A stretch of 64,000 bases of DNA from Apoda limacodes (Eukaryota; Arthropoda; Insecta; Lepidoptera; Limacodidae), in contig OX291557.1 in assembly GCA_946406115.1 (NCBI GenBank), positions 4,806,501 to 4,870,500 of the forward strand. Reading direction: 5' to 3'. Shown piece after piece: positions 44,643 through 56,303 of this stretch (its first letter is position 1; each line of letters opens with the position of its first letter). Below the pieces are notes generated by a model. That model saw only the letters and a program-made list of their open reading frames with translations. It ran no database searches and had not been told where the DNA came from. Made by a program: the position numbers and the translations under genes.

Positions 44643-44787
44643 AAAACTGTAGTTCCTAGAGAAAACGTAAGCAAACTGTAGTCCCTAGAGAAAACCTAAG
44701 CAAACTGTAGTCCCTAGAGAAAACCTAAGCAAACTGTAGTCCCTAGAGAAAACGTAAGCAAACTGTAGTCCCTAGAGAAAACCTAAG
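44643..44787 (-). repeat. 29-bp minisatellite, five copies, LINE-derived
   Basis: The unit CAAACTGTAGTCCCTAGAGA plus AAACCTAAG is repeated five times with CG/CC variants. The array runs straight into GGGAGCTCATTCCACAACCT. In other LINE fragments (23960, 28627) the same order occurs once: GTAGTCCTTAGAGAAAACC then GGAGCTCATTC. The array is therefore an expansion of a piece of LINE ORF2 read on the minus strand. Confidence 0.88.
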
Positions 44788-45058
44788 CAGGGAGCTCATT
44801 CCACAACCTAAGCGTTCGATGATGGCGAAGAAAGTTAGAATGGAAGTTAGTGCAATTATTCCAAGACTCTAAGACATGTTTACGGGGTTCTTAACTTGAT
44901 TTGTGGAAGATATGAGTTCAACCGCGATCATAGTGTTTGTAACAAACAGCATCAAAATATTCTAAGCTCAAGTTTTCTAGCAAAAACGGTAACCTTTATG
45001 TCTAATAGTGATATGAATTTCATTTTGAAAACAATCATTAGGACTGTATAACATACAA
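44788..45058. other. Dispersed-repeat fragment
   Basis: The LINE remnant continues to about 44840. TTTACGGGGTTCTTAAC at 44879 and CCGCGATCATAGTGTTTG at about 44922 match parts of the foldback repeat at 33178-33456. Confidence 0.5.
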
Positions 45059-45441
45059 GAAAAATCGGCCAAGTGCGAGTCGGACTAAGTTCGCGCACGA
45101 AGGGTGCCGTACCATTATCTATAAAACCGAAAAAAAAATCGCGTTTGTTATATAGGATTATTATTATAATTATTTAAACTAAATATTAATTTTATTTTAA
45201 AATTACTAATATGTTTTTTTAAAGTGAATATATTTATTATAATTAAATATTCTGTAAATATTATAAGCGTCTATCTGTTGCCGTTATCAATATCGAGCAA
45301 ATAATTAATTAAGGGAGCCCCCTTAAATATTTATTCGTTACAACAAAAAAACATTTTCTGTAAAGAGACGGACGGACGGACAGCGGAGTCTTAGTAATAG
45401 TGTCCCGTTTTTTACCCTTTGAGTACGGAACCTTAAAAAGT
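45059..45441 (+). repeat. Complete lepidopteran dispersed repeat (empty-site reference for the Polinton)
   Basis: It runs from ATCGGCCAAGTGCGAGTCGG and ACGAAGGGTGCCGTACC to GGAGTCTTAGTAATAGTGTC and GAGTACGGAACCTTAAAAAG. The ends GGTGCCGTACC and GAGTACGGAACC are imperfectly inverted. Its middle has AGCGTCTATCTGTTGCCGTT, corresponding to the uninterrupted Polinton target. A diverged relative starts at 45896. Confidence 0.8.
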
Positions 45442-46467
45442 AAGAACAGTATGCTGTTTACGTGATATAAAAGCAAATGTAGGTCATTTCATTCCGATTA
45501 ATCTGGTCTTAATAGTAGTTGAGGTTCCTCGCTCGGGAATTATGGCTTACTAACCAATTTGCGACAACGTCGCGTCGGATCGGCCGCAACTGGGTGGCTT
45601 AGACTTTGTTTTGTTTTTAATTACATTTAGATTCTAATAAATAATACCAGATATTTTACTGTTATTACATTAATTGTTTTTTAAAGTATACACCCCTTAA
45701 ACTTAAAGATTTTTGCATTCGCTGGAACCATTGTTAATGATTCGACGGTGGCCTAGACAAGCCGCGCACACACAGAGCTACGACAATGGGGTTTCATAAC
45801 CAAATGAAAATTGAAGTCTTTGTGAATTCTTGACAGACAGCAAAAATTGTGATTTTGACACACAGTTTTCAAAACAATGCAACTATGAAAAAAAAACGGC
45901 CAAGTGCGAGTCTGGCTCGCGCACCAAGTGTTCCGTACAAATTTATTTTATGTTGATAGTTCTTCCATCATGAAATCAAGTCTGACAGGTTTATGCCTTA
46001 ATTATGAGTTTTTGGATTATTTCCTATATTTGTGATGAAACATCTTGCTTTTTGCCAAACTTTATGATTCTAGGTCTACGGGAAGTACCCCATAAATTTT
46101 GATTTGTTTGTGTCGCATATTTTGAACTCCAAAATATGCGACAAAATTTGCCGTATTTCGGCATATATTGTAAAAAAAGTATACAATTCATGAGAATTTT
46201 GTAGGCCTACATATATTATATGTTAGTGTACTGTACACGGTTGTGTTCTGGTGTATGGAGTCAAGGACCCTTTTTGCTCTCACAATATATTTGATGTGCT
46301 TTGACATAATTTTGAAGGCTGCCCATATTATTTGGTGATCAATGTAGTTTTTTGTGCTACTAGATGCAGTTCAATCCACGTGTTCGCGCGATACCGCGAT
46401 CTCCTAATTAGTACACGATGGTCGCATGGCTTGATCGCACGATGATCGCGTGGTCGCGTTCTATTAG
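45442..46467. other. No gene seen; partial repeat at 45896
   Basis: CGGCCAAGTGCGAGTCTGGC at 45896 starts a diverged copy of the dispersed repeat. A CG-rich, GATCGC-repeating patch lies at about 46375-46465. No coding region recognised. Confidence 0.45.
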
Positions 46468-46545
46468 GACCTCGCCTGTGGCTGAGTGGGTAATGACTAG
46501 TCCACTAAATTGAGGGGTTAGGGTTCGATTCCCGCGCAGGGCAAT
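46468..46545 (+). repeat. tRNA-derived SINE head
   Basis: GTGGCTGAGTGGGTAATGAC resembles an A box and GGTTAGGGTTCGATTCCCGC a very good B box; the acceptor-like ends do not pair. Most likely the pol III promoter part of a SINE, not a tRNA gene. Confidence 0.6.
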
Positions 46546-47283
46546 TTATTTTGTGATAAATATTGTATTTCAGTCTTGAGTCTGGGTGTATAGTATGTAT
46601 GTATTTACAAAAAAATGTATGTATTTGTATCCGTTGTCTTATATCCGTAACCTTTGCTTGGTTTGGGACCAGATTGCGCTGTGTGTTATGTTTAAGAGTA
46701 TCGGATTCGTAGCGCGCTCCATACAACAGGATTTTTCTCCTATGATGCATATCAATCCCTCAAACTCAATGTTTGTCTTTTTAACAAGACAAGACAACTA
46801 ATATCTAGGTCTGTGTTTCAGTTTCAGTTTTACGTTAAATTGTGTAGTTCTAAAATTATTAGAGTCCAAAAACTTGTAATTTATGGTCAGAACAGCTGCA
46901 ACTTCGTGCTTATTATACACTATAACAAAAACGTTTCCGAAAATTTTAAAGCTCCAAAGACCTAGATAATATAATAAATTTTCTAAATAAGAAAACTTTA
47001 CTGTCATTCTTACTAAATTAAATGAATAAACACAATTATTCGAAACACAAAAATCATTAGCCAAATTTGCAAAAATAGAATTCTGCGTGACGCAGGCTCG
47101 CTTGACAAACACAGGGGGGCTTGAAACGGGGGAGGCGCGGCTAGGTAGCAAGTTTAGGTAGGTACCTAAGGAAACGCTTACGAAAAAATCACTGTTGCAT
47201 GTTTCGTTTCGCAGGAAGTTAATTAGATTTTTTTGACTTTTAACTAGGTATCTATTTAGCGTAATCTATTTAAATAAAAATGA
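46546..47283. other. No confident gene; 117-codon minus-strand frame
   Basis: A frame at 47151-46798 (MLPSRASPVSSPPVFVKRAC...) is open but has no domain signature. The flanking motif TTCTGCGTGACGCAGGCTCG is one I associate with dispersed moth repeats. I treat it as repeat-derived. Confidence 0.4.
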
Positions 47284-47785
47284 ATCGCAAAATTTGTTGC
47301 TAAGCGCAAAACTCGAAAACGGCTGGACCAATTCGGTTAATTTTTTATTTGTTGTGTTTGTTTGTGTTAGGGCAAGGTTTTTATGAAAGAACAAAACGGT
47401 CAAGTGCAAGTCGGACTCGCGCACTAAGAGTAAACCGATTTTAATGAAACTTTGGTAAGTTGTTATGCACACGCCGGCAAAGGTTTCTGAGAAAGAAAAA
47501 AAGGGTCAAGTGCGAGTCAGACAGGGTCAAGTGCGAGTTAAACCGATTTTAATGGAATTTTGGTAAGTTGTTTTGCACACGCCGGGGAAGGTTTCTGAGA
47601 AAGAAAAAAGCGTCAAGTGCGAGTCGGACTCGCATACTAAGGAAAACTCGAAGAGGGCTGGACCAATTCGGGTAATTTTTTTGTTGTGTTTGATAGTGTT
47701 AGGGCAAGGTTTTTATGAAAGAAAAACGGTCAAGTGCGAGTGCGAGCTGGTGCGCAGTTGTTTGCCGGGTCAGCTAGTAATACCT
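47284..47785 (+). repeat. Tandemly rearranged dispersed repeat
   Basis: GGCTGGACCAATTCGG occurs at about 47322 and 47658, GCAAGGTTTTTATGAAAG at about 47381 and 47703, GTAAGTTGTTATGCACACGC at 47455 with a near copy at 47563, and CAAGTGCGAGTC-type cores five times. It ends GCCGGGTCAGCTAGTAAT. This is a local amplification of a lepidopteran repeat. The open frame 47573-47803 falls inside it. Confidence 0.75.
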
Positions 47786-47910
47786 ACAAAGAGCACTGCC
47801 TAGAACGTGCAAAATAATAGTAAGTAACTGTAATTAAAAGTGTTACCATTTGATTTGCAATTTATTGACTCTCGATCAGACAGGATCACGAGTAAGTTAC
47901 ACTTATATAA

Positions 47911-48269
47911 TACTAGCTGTTGCCCGCGTTATCGGTGTAGTATTTCAACGACAACTCCTCACTTATAGAAAAAAAAACCGACTTACACTTGACGTTTTCA
48001 AGTAGCTTATGTCCTTCGGGACTCAAACTATCTCCAATCCAAATTTGACCGCAGTACCCCCCGCCCTGAATAAGGTTATCGTTGTAAGATTTCAACGGCA
48101 ACTCAATTATAAAAAAACCGACTCACACTTGACGTTTTCAAGTAGCCTGTCCTTTCTCGGAAGTCAAACTATCTCCATGCTAAATTTCATCTTATTCAGT
48201 ACAGCTGTTTAAGCGTGAAGATGTACAAACAGACAGATTTACTTTCGCATTTATAATATTAGCATGGAT
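47911..48269 (+). repeat. Lepidopteran repeat ending TATAATATTAGCATG, internally duplicated
   Basis: Starts ACTAGCTGTTGCCCGCG and ends CGCATTTATAATATTAGCAT. The middle part (GGTTATCG...TTCAACG...ACACTTGACGTTTTCAAGTA) is present twice, about 120 bp apart. Confidence 0.75.
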
Positions 48270-48474
48270 TTTTATAATGAATACATACCTATTTAAAAAT
48301 TTGCCGTATCATACCTATTTTTCAAAATAATTGTACCTACATCTACTGTGAACAATGCGTCACTAAGATTGAAAGTCTAGAAAGAGATTTCCAATTATTC
48401 CTAATTAAAAAGAATAGAACAGTATTTAATGTTTTTTAAATATTAAAAATTAATTAAATATTATATATTAAAAA

Positions 48475-48545
48475 TTGGCAAACAAGCTAACCGTCCGCCT
48501 GATAGGAAGCGGTCACAATAGCCTATGGACGCTGGTAACATTTCC
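48475..48545 (-). repeat. LINE 3' fragment
   Basis: TTGGCAAACAAGCTAACCGTCC and CTATGGACGCTGGTAACA are the reverse complement of the 3' end of the LINE at 1848-2334. Confidence 0.6.
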
Positions 48546-48699
48546 ATAATACAACCTTCTTTTACTCTCATATCGGCCAGTGAAGAATGTTCTAAATCGT
48601 TAACAAAAAAAGGCCTTATTAATCATTGTTATTTAAAATTGAAAGTTGTATTAAAATAGAAACTATATTAGGTTATGTAGGTATTTTCTTATGATTTTC

Positions 48700-50010
48700 A
48701 TGTAAAAACTGAATTTGACGAATGATAAATAAAATATAATAAAATTATTAAAGTTGCTATATTATTATTAAAAAATTTATTATTAATGTGGCAAACTGCA
48801 TTGTGTATTTTAGCAAATAATTATGAACACACTGTTCCACACAGTTACATGAATAGACTTATTTATTATTTTGAACATACTATATTTCATCAAAACAGGC
48901 CGTGATTTTTATAGTCTAATAAAATACATAGTATAACTAACATTGAAAAGCTGCTGAAGTTTAGTCATTCAATTAACGGGTATGGAACGCCTTATAAACT
49001 TAGGATACTAATAAATTTTAAAATTGCTGTCATGCCCCTTGTCTTGGCCGCAGGCAAACATAAGGGGTTTTGTAATAAAATAAGAATCCTATCATGGGCC
49101 CCATTATTTCTCAGAAACAAATTAAAGTAAGCAACTGAAATAAAAAAAAAATCTTTTACATTACTACTTCACTGTTCGGAAGCAGTAAAAAAACTATTGC
49201 AAGCTATTTATTTTACCATTATTAAATTTATACTTATATATTGTAAATATCTACCTTTTTAATGAGTATTTTTCAAAATAATTGTACTTTACGAAATAAC
49301 GTAACGAAATTGTTGATGAAGTTAAGTACTACGTTATAACTTTTAAAAAACGTGTTCACTGCCTATTGATAAAATGATGAAATGAAAGGTTATGATAAAG
49401 ATTATGTAAAGCCGGCGAGGCGCAGCACAGTGCAATTCTGTCACTAATTTAGCAAAAAACGTCAACGGATACCAATCTGGAAATATGTTTTTTTACCACC
49501 AACAGCTTACAATAGTGTTCTTACTAATTCCGGACAGTTAAATAGCAGTATAAAAGATATTTTTCTTCTTAATTTAATTCGGTAAATAGAAATAACGGGG
49601 CCGATGTTAGAATTCTTATTTTATTACAAAACCCTAATGTCGGCCTCCGACCAAGACAAGAGAGATGACAGCAATTTTATAATTTTAATGGATTTATTAG
49701 TATCCTAAGTAAGGGCTTTCAAATACCCGTTAATTGAATAACCAAAGTTCGGCCGCCTCAAAATGTTAGTTATACTATTTTAATAGACTATAAAAATCGC
49801 GGTCGAAATTAGGCTGCTCTAACAAACTAAGCTTGGCCAGCTTCTTTTGTTTCTATGAAATACAGTATGTTAAAATACTGAATAAGTCTATTCATGTAAC
49901 TGTGTAGAACAGTGTGTTTATATTTTTTTTGCTGTCAAACACAATGCTGCTTATCACATTAAAAATAGTTACCGTTGGAAATTTCAACAATTTATTTTAT
50001 TTTATTATTA
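48700..50010. repeat. Long imperfect inverted repeat (pair A)
   Basis: The left arm (about 48700-49205) pairs with the right arm (about 49508-50010). Matches include GTTACATGAATAGACTTATT with its inverse near 49885-49905, ATAAGGGGTTTTGTAATAAA against 49612-49630, and CTTTTACATTACTACTT against about 49535. Similarity looks to be near 80% with indels, and weaker pairing may continue outward to about 48570 and 50150. The loop is about 300 bp. No coding content. It may be the remains of two inverted copies of one element. Confidence 0.8.
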
Positions 50011-50597
50011 TTGGTCAATTTTAAAGAGTTAAAGTTATGCATGATAAAGTTTCAACACAAATTATAATAATTTCTATTAATATATTGCCCTTTTTACGAT
50101 TCAATATAAGGATAGAAGAAGGCCGTAGTTAGGTAAAGGATGGCCGATATTAGGGAAATTTGCCGTACAAAACTTTAAACGCTTATTATTCGTTGTCACG
50201 TAATTTAAGATGTTTATAATCACTATATATACTCAATAACATAAAGTGTAAATGTCAAATAACCCGACAATGCAAAATCAACGGTGGATAACTTCAAGGT
50301 TCAGGTATGGTTAGGACTGAAAGTTGCATTTCACGTTAAGGGGATGACATTTGGGTGTTTTACCCTACTCCATTCCAAAAAATACTTACTACGAATATTG
50401 TTTATAAATGACAACCTTTATGGATTATTTTGGTATTATTAATTATCTATTGACCGCCAATGTTACATTTATGTTACCTTTCATTTCTTTAGTCAATCAG
50501 TAGGCAGTGTACACGTTTTTTAAAAGTTACAACTTACTACTTAACTTCATCAACAATTACGTAACGTTATTTCGTAACGTACAATTATTTTGAAAAA
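49268..50597. repeat. Inverted repeat pair B, interleaved with pair A
   Basis: 49268-49393 (TTTTTCAAAATAATTGTAC, then GATGAAGTTAAGTACTACG and AACTTTTAAAAAACGTGT) is the inverse of 50472-50597 with few mismatches. One B arm lies in the loop of pair A and the other outside it, so the order is A-B-A'-B'. A further short direct copy of the B tip (TTTTTCAAAATAATTGTACC) is at about 48319. Confidence 0.85.
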
Positions 50598-51261
50598 AAA
50601 AACTAATTAAGTAGCCTAAGCTTAAGGTAGATACCGTATGTGTGGGTAAGAATGTTACGAGGTACCGAGTTACTTACCTATTTTATTATCGTCCTTGCTG
50701 GTTTCCGTGAAAAGATAAATGAATGTTAGCTCAGAAACCTCCTCCTATTTCAATATTCATTACTGCCTATAAATAAAGATTTTTTAAAAAAACTCGCATA
50801 ACCTTTATAAGTTTGCATAAGTAGGTACCTAGCTATTTTTTCAGAGAGAGCGCCGAACAGAATGTCCAATACCTACTAAGGAATTGAGCAATTCGCATCA
50901 ATGATTGATTAGTTTGATTACAGATGACAAACACTTGTTGACAAAAGTATAGGATTGTTTTGTATTACCGTCACTAAGGTCCGATGCTGGTCAATGCTTT
51001 GAGTATTTAATCTATTCCATTACAACCAATGACATTCTTTAATACCTATAACTTTTGCGCAAGTGGAAGCAAAAATTAACATAGTTTTATCGCAATCGGC
51101 AATCGGATAAACAATATGGCAGCACATTAAATACCTACTTATTAAAGTGAAAAATTAATGATGATAATTCATTTAAACTTCGTTAATGCTCAAAGTATAG
51201 TATTTTTGGGTGAAAGTCATATCGCTTATCAGAATACTGACGTTCGAGCTATCCGACGAAA
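50598..51261. other. No gene seen
   Basis: AT-rich sequence without recognised features. Confidence 0.45.
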
Positions 51262-51385
51262 TCATGCCAGAATAAAGCGCGCGGCGCGGGGAAAGGGGGT
51301 CTCGCGCCCGCGTCGTGTGCGATAGGGACAGTAACATTTTAGCAAAAATGTAAAACGCACGCGGGCGCCGCGAAGTGTATTCTCT
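51262..51385. other. Small CpG- and GC-rich patch
   Basis: GCGCGCGGCGCGGGGAAAGG and GCACGCGGGCGCCGCGAAGT stand out in an AT-rich region. The patch could be a promoter fragment or part of a GC-rich repeat. Two overlapping minus-strand frames cross it but show no family signal. Confidence 0.35.
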
Positions 51386-54300
51386 GAAAAACATGAATAA
51401 AAAAATATACACTCGAACAAAATTATACAAGCAATTGAGGACGCGTAATAAAGTAACGTGATTTGTAGTAACGCAGAAAGAACACACAAATTGTTAAGTT
51501 TAGCTTCTTCTACCAGAAATTCAGATTCTAGTCCTGACCTGAGGTTAATCTTCTCAACTAAAAAAATTCTTCAACATTTGGGGTTCAGTCAGATTCACAT
51601 GAAAAATAGCACTATCCAACCAAAACTCCTCGACATGCAGATAATATCTTAGGAAAATCGAATTTTAACAGAAGACCCTTTTTCTCCAAACAATATGTAA
51701 ATTTGGGTTAGATAGCTCCTTAAGGTTCTTGTCCTTGTTATCCCCTAATTTACATTCTTATTGAGAAGCCAGATGTTTTGTAGATTACTCGGTGCCTTAT
51801 TTTTTAGAAAAATATCCTCTAATAACCGTATGAAAAAAATGTATGTGAATATGTTTTGATATTGAGAATAAATTTTGATGAGTTTGTATTTACTGGAGCC
51901 TTTGATACCCTAGCCACGCAATGACGACGATATAACCACGACGCTCGCAGCTCAAACGCCTTACGCGGCCACTAACACAGCTTTCACAAATATATACAGA
52001 ATGCGTCTCGAGGAGCTATACACAGACAATTCAAGCGTGATATACCTAATATACTAAATATACCTGAGCACTTTGACTAATATGATTTTAATAATTTTAT
52101 AAAAGCTACGACTGAAGAGTTTCTTGCCATTTCTTTTCTTCAGAACGCCTTTCTTTTGTCGTAGCAGTGGTAAATTTTTGCCAGCTTTAGTGTTAAGAGC
52201 GGTTGCCCAAGCTGAGGTTAGTGTTCAGGATACCCTTGTGCAAACCACCCCAACTTTTCGCAGCAGAGTGTAAGCAACACCGCCATAAGAGTTATTCCGC
52301 GTGTAATTGTAAAGGCCATGTGCAGCCAAAAACAGTAGACAGTAGGTTGTTAGAAAAGAAAAATGAGTTTTAAACGCGAAAAAGATTTGTGAAAAATAAA
52401 CCAATAAATATTTAAATGCAAAAATATACTAATGGAAGAAATGGTAATCTTTCAATAAGTGTCGAACGAAAGGCACCTTAGTAAAATTTTGCTTGTATAT
52501 TTATTTGGAATCATAAAAGTAGACTGGAACGTAATTTAAGGCAAATTTTACTGCTACTTACTGTGTCATAAATTATTTTGTTTTATTAATTAAGTAATAA
52601 CAGAAATATTGCTCGGATAACCCCAGTTATGCTCAGTTGTGGCCAAGGCTTGAATAGTGCTTTTCTCAAACGTACATGTTTATTTAAAATACTAATTATA
52701 TAGACAACTGTATTGACAATAATAATAATATTTTGCCGCCAATTCGCCGTGTTTAAATGTCGATTTATTATTTTCTTCTTTATATTAATTTAATGGCGCA
52801 TTCTTTTTGTTGTGCCAGTCCGAAATTTAAATAAAACTTGCTTTCCGAGCTGTTATACGGATTTTGAAAACTTGGTTTTTAAAAAAAAGGATTTTAAAAT
52901 AGAACTAGAAAGGATTTTGAATAATGTTTAATTTAATAGTTTTTAATATTAATCGATAACAATTAATAATTTTGGATCCGTTGGCAGCCGCGACGGGAGA
53001 TGGGACAAGACTGTCTTACTAAACTTATAATTTAATAGGAGTTGGTCATAAATGCTGACTCGGGGGTCTAATACAGTAAGTAAGCATATTTACATATGTG
53101 CTAGGGGTATAACAGCCCCCCGCAGAAGACTTCTTATGGTGTCACGTTGAGCTAAGGTGACATATTAAATAATAAAAAAAATGAGTTTAGAAAGAAATAA
53201 TTATATTAATAAAGGTAAGTTGAGGTAAGTAATAATGACTATATCGAATTAGAAGGGTCGGGGTTCTTTACTCTGACTACCAATGGTCTTCGAATTGCAT
53301 CGCGGATTGTCTACTTAAGTGTAGAATGATAGGCTTCCCTGCGGGTCGAAGTTCACCAAGGCGGCGGCAGCAGGGTAAGATAGAAGTCGCCTGCCGGTAG
53401 ACTGCAGGCGTCAAGAGGGAGTTCTAGTGGTTGTATTCACCGGCTTCGTTAGAAGAGTTGAAAAAAACCCTGGAATCAGTTTTTTGGCCATTTAGTCCAA
53501 TGTCCAGTTTTTCACCATGACTGCAACATGATGATCCTTTCGACTAAAAGCAGGAATGAAGCGTCTACTTGCAGAAGCTAGACTTGTGCTCTAATTAGTG
53601 ATCGAGATGAGGCAGTCAAGGTTTATGGCAAACAAGCAGAAGGACTACAGAAGAAGTTTCAAGAAGTTATAGATTAATCTTAATTTAGCTAATAGCAATG
53701 CAAAACAAATAATGAGAGTGATGATGAAAGATGAATTAAATACTTTTTACACTAAGTACTTTAATAACATAATAGTTTAAAAATCAAATCTACGTTTAAA
53801 CTCACTTTTCTAAAGTATGTCGTGTCACTTTGCACGGTTAGAGGTCATGGCAATGCCATGTCAAAACAACACGAGGCTAGTCACATTTACAACTAACAAA
53901 ATATAGCTAATCACACTTATAATATAATTAAACAACTTACCCTATAGTTTTGGGGTTTTTCACTAGTAATTATTTAGAACTACTTTAAGATGAAATTTAG
54001 TATAAGGTAGAAAATCTTATCTTTAGTACAAAATGTAAGTCGCATATCTTGCCAATAGCTGGTAAGGTGTGAGTGTGGTCGAGGAAGCTAGACCGAGCGG
54101 CGCGAGCACGAAACTCGCCAAACCGGTTCAGAGGTAGTCGGGCGATGACGATTAGGTGATTAGATATCTACTAATAGAATTTATTTATTTGTCCTTTATA
54201 AGTTTTGAAAGATTTATTCTATGTTTAATGTGTATTATTTATTTGTTAGTGAGTATTATTAAATTTATTTTTGTATTTTAGCATAAATTTTTATATTGTT

Positions 54301-54445
54301 TAGATATATAAAATATAAACTAGATTTAAGTGTTAAGAACTAATTAGCTTAAGTTTTAATATTATTAAGGGTTTATAATTAAATTTATTAAGTTTTATTT
54401 TTATTAAATATTTTATTTACTGCGAAGTTTTAACGTGAGCGTTAC
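51386..54445. other. No gene seen; includes 3' flank of the Gypsy element
   Basis: About 3 kb without recognisable coding regions. GC-rich patches lie at 53320-53460 and 54070-54160. If the errantivirus-like element kept a 3' LTR it should lie here, with a possible LTR start TGTAACGCTCACG on the minus strand at 54446, but no second LTR was found to confirm it. Confidence 0.4.
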
Positions 54446-54551
54446 AATGGATTGAAATTAAACTATTGGTCTAAGTCGCGGTACTGGGATAGGACTCTGC
54501 TCTTTATCGTTATCATTAGAGGGTTTAGGTAGGGTAAAACTCTTAAAGTAA

Positions 54552-55212
54552 TTAAACAGACTGCCTCTGGATCTTACAATAAAAATAGAGATACAAGTTA
54601 TGACTAAAAATATAGTAAGTAAAGATAAAATAGAGTAATGTGTCCCGTATTTTATTATGTGTAGTTATTTCGTCAGTATTGTTTAAAATTGATTTTGACA
54701 GTTCTTTATTTGTACCCAAATCGTCTAAATCTAAATTTTGTAAAGAAATACGAGGCACATTCGAAATTATATGACTAATCTTATCTAGTTTGCAACATGA
54801 ATCATTAATTAAATTAAAATCGGAATAAGCTATTTTGGTAGTAATATTTTTTACATTAAATTGGGGTATCGGTTTGATACTTTCAATAGGCCTTACAATT
54901 ATTTGGTACAGTGAGTACACCTGTACCTAATATGTTAACCTCTAGAGGTTCGGAGTTTTCGCAATCTATAGATAATTTACTTAGTTGAGTTTGTATGTAT
55001 ATCCACCTATTGTTTGTTAATGAGTTCCAAATGTTCACATTTCCGTAAATAAATGTGGTTTCACACTGTTTGGGGATATTTAATATAAGGGGTATTTGCA
55101 GTACAAATACTAACCTGTTTGAGGTATAAAAACATACTAACTTAGAAATACTTAATGTAATGTATATAGAACTTAAGTCTAGGCTTACTGGCAATTCTAC
55201 ACCAGTGGACAA
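54552..55212 (-). pseudogene. env: Errantivirus-like env, C-terminal half (TM part), broken
   Basis: Two overlapping frames, 55212-54883 and 54920-54552. The second includes a strongly hydrophobic aromatic stretch near its end (LLYFIFTYYIFSHNLYLYFY), a plausible membrane anchor, followed by a short basic tail (CKIQRQSV). The first contains beta-rich segments with Cys (TNNRWIYIQTQLSKLSIDC). The position downstream of integrase and the fit with the SU-side fragment support env. The frame is interrupted near 54900 and again between 55212 and 55402. Confidence 0.65.
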
Positions 55213-55401
55213 GTGTCTGTAATTATCAGCGAGTTCTCTATAAAGTTACATGGGTGTGAGCACTGACGGATGTAAAATGTTTTGTTTACTAAACAGCATG
55301 GAGTTTGTTATGACTTCTAATTGGAATGAGATTGTAAGTAGGCATGTCTCTAGGACACTGACTACAGAATCAATTTTTGATTTTAGGATTAAACTATTTG
55401 A

Positions 55402-55979
55402 CTAAACTGAAAGATTTTTTAAGTTCGTAGAAAACTCGTTGATAGCGTCGTTTAACCTAGCTTCATTAATTTTTATTTTTTGTAAATTTTTATTAAACTC
55501 GTTAATTGTTGACGTAGTTACTAATATATTATTTTTTATTAGTGAAGCTAGCTTTTTCTCGTCGCTTTGAACAATTTCGATTGTGCTAATGTATTTAAAT
55601 GCGTCATCTTCGTCTAGAGTGCCGAAAATGTGCTTCAAAAGGGTGCCTATGCCACCAAACCAGGCTGATTTTTACTTCTATGCGTTGCCAAATGAGATAT
55701 AGATTCGTATTCCTTGGCAGCGTCATAGTAGCGCAAAGATAAGGGTTCCAAAATATTATGGCATTCGAGGTCATCAAGGGCCTCGGGTTGTGTACATAAA
55801 AACCTAATTGTACCTAATATTGCGTTAATATTTATGAGATGCGGTTCAACATGCGATATGTCTACGGGTGACATAATACTAAGGTAACCGCTTCTTATCT
55901 TCATTTTGCCTATGTGGTCAAAATAGATGCCGGGACTCAATGTGATCGGCTGGACATAGTCCGGGCTTGCCTTGACCAT
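55402..55979 (-). pseudogene. env: Errantivirus-like env, N-terminal half (F-protein-like), broken
   Basis: Frames 55979-55647 and 55638-55402. The first starts after ATG 55979 and includes LSPGIYFDHIGKMKIRSGYL and LRYYDAAKEYESISHL, typical of insect retrovirus envelopes related to baculovirus F proteins. It ends near a basic HRSK stretch where such proteins are cleaved by furin; the site looks altered and the frame is lost within a few codons. The second frame continues with a helical heptad-like region (TSTINEFNKNLQKIKINEAR), resembling the coiled-coil part after a fusion peptide. Signal peptide not seen. Defective. Confidence 0.72.
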
Positions 55980-56303
55980 GGCACTAAAATATTTCCTTAA
56001 AAAAACATTAATCTAAGTTACAAAAAAATTAAGTTTAATTTAAATGTGTGTTTATTAGTATGCAGAGTTTAGTTTAGGGTTTATATTTAGTATTTTATTG
56101 TAATATATGTGTGTATATGTTATTAAAATCTAGGTCATAAAATGAAATAGACATTTTACAAAGGGATACTGGTAATCTCTATGTTAACTTTGTAAGATCA
56201 TCTTACAATAAGGCTATGCTAATCTTACTAGGTAAGACAACTTAAGTTCGTCAAGTGTGAAGCGATTTTGTGACTAAAGGTTCAGTAGTAAAATATATAA
56301 ATT
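55980..56303. other. Spacer between integrase and env
   Basis: AT-rich noncoding spacer, which in errantiviruses precedes a spliced env. No splice signal was assigned. Confidence 0.45.

Noticed and set aside
46798..47151. 117-codon minus-strand gene
   Set aside because: No domain or splice support, and flanking sequence resembles dispersed moth repeats.
51173..51489. Two overlapping minus-strand frames of 75-104 codons
   Set aside because: They cross a small GC-rich patch and show no consistent codon use or similarity.
52985..53005. Sequence TTGGCAGCCGCGACGGGAG looks like a retroviral primer-binding site on the plus strand
   Set aside because: No LTR-like sequence precedes it and no plus-strand gag or pol follows within 1.5 kb; the recognised Gypsy element runs on the other strand.
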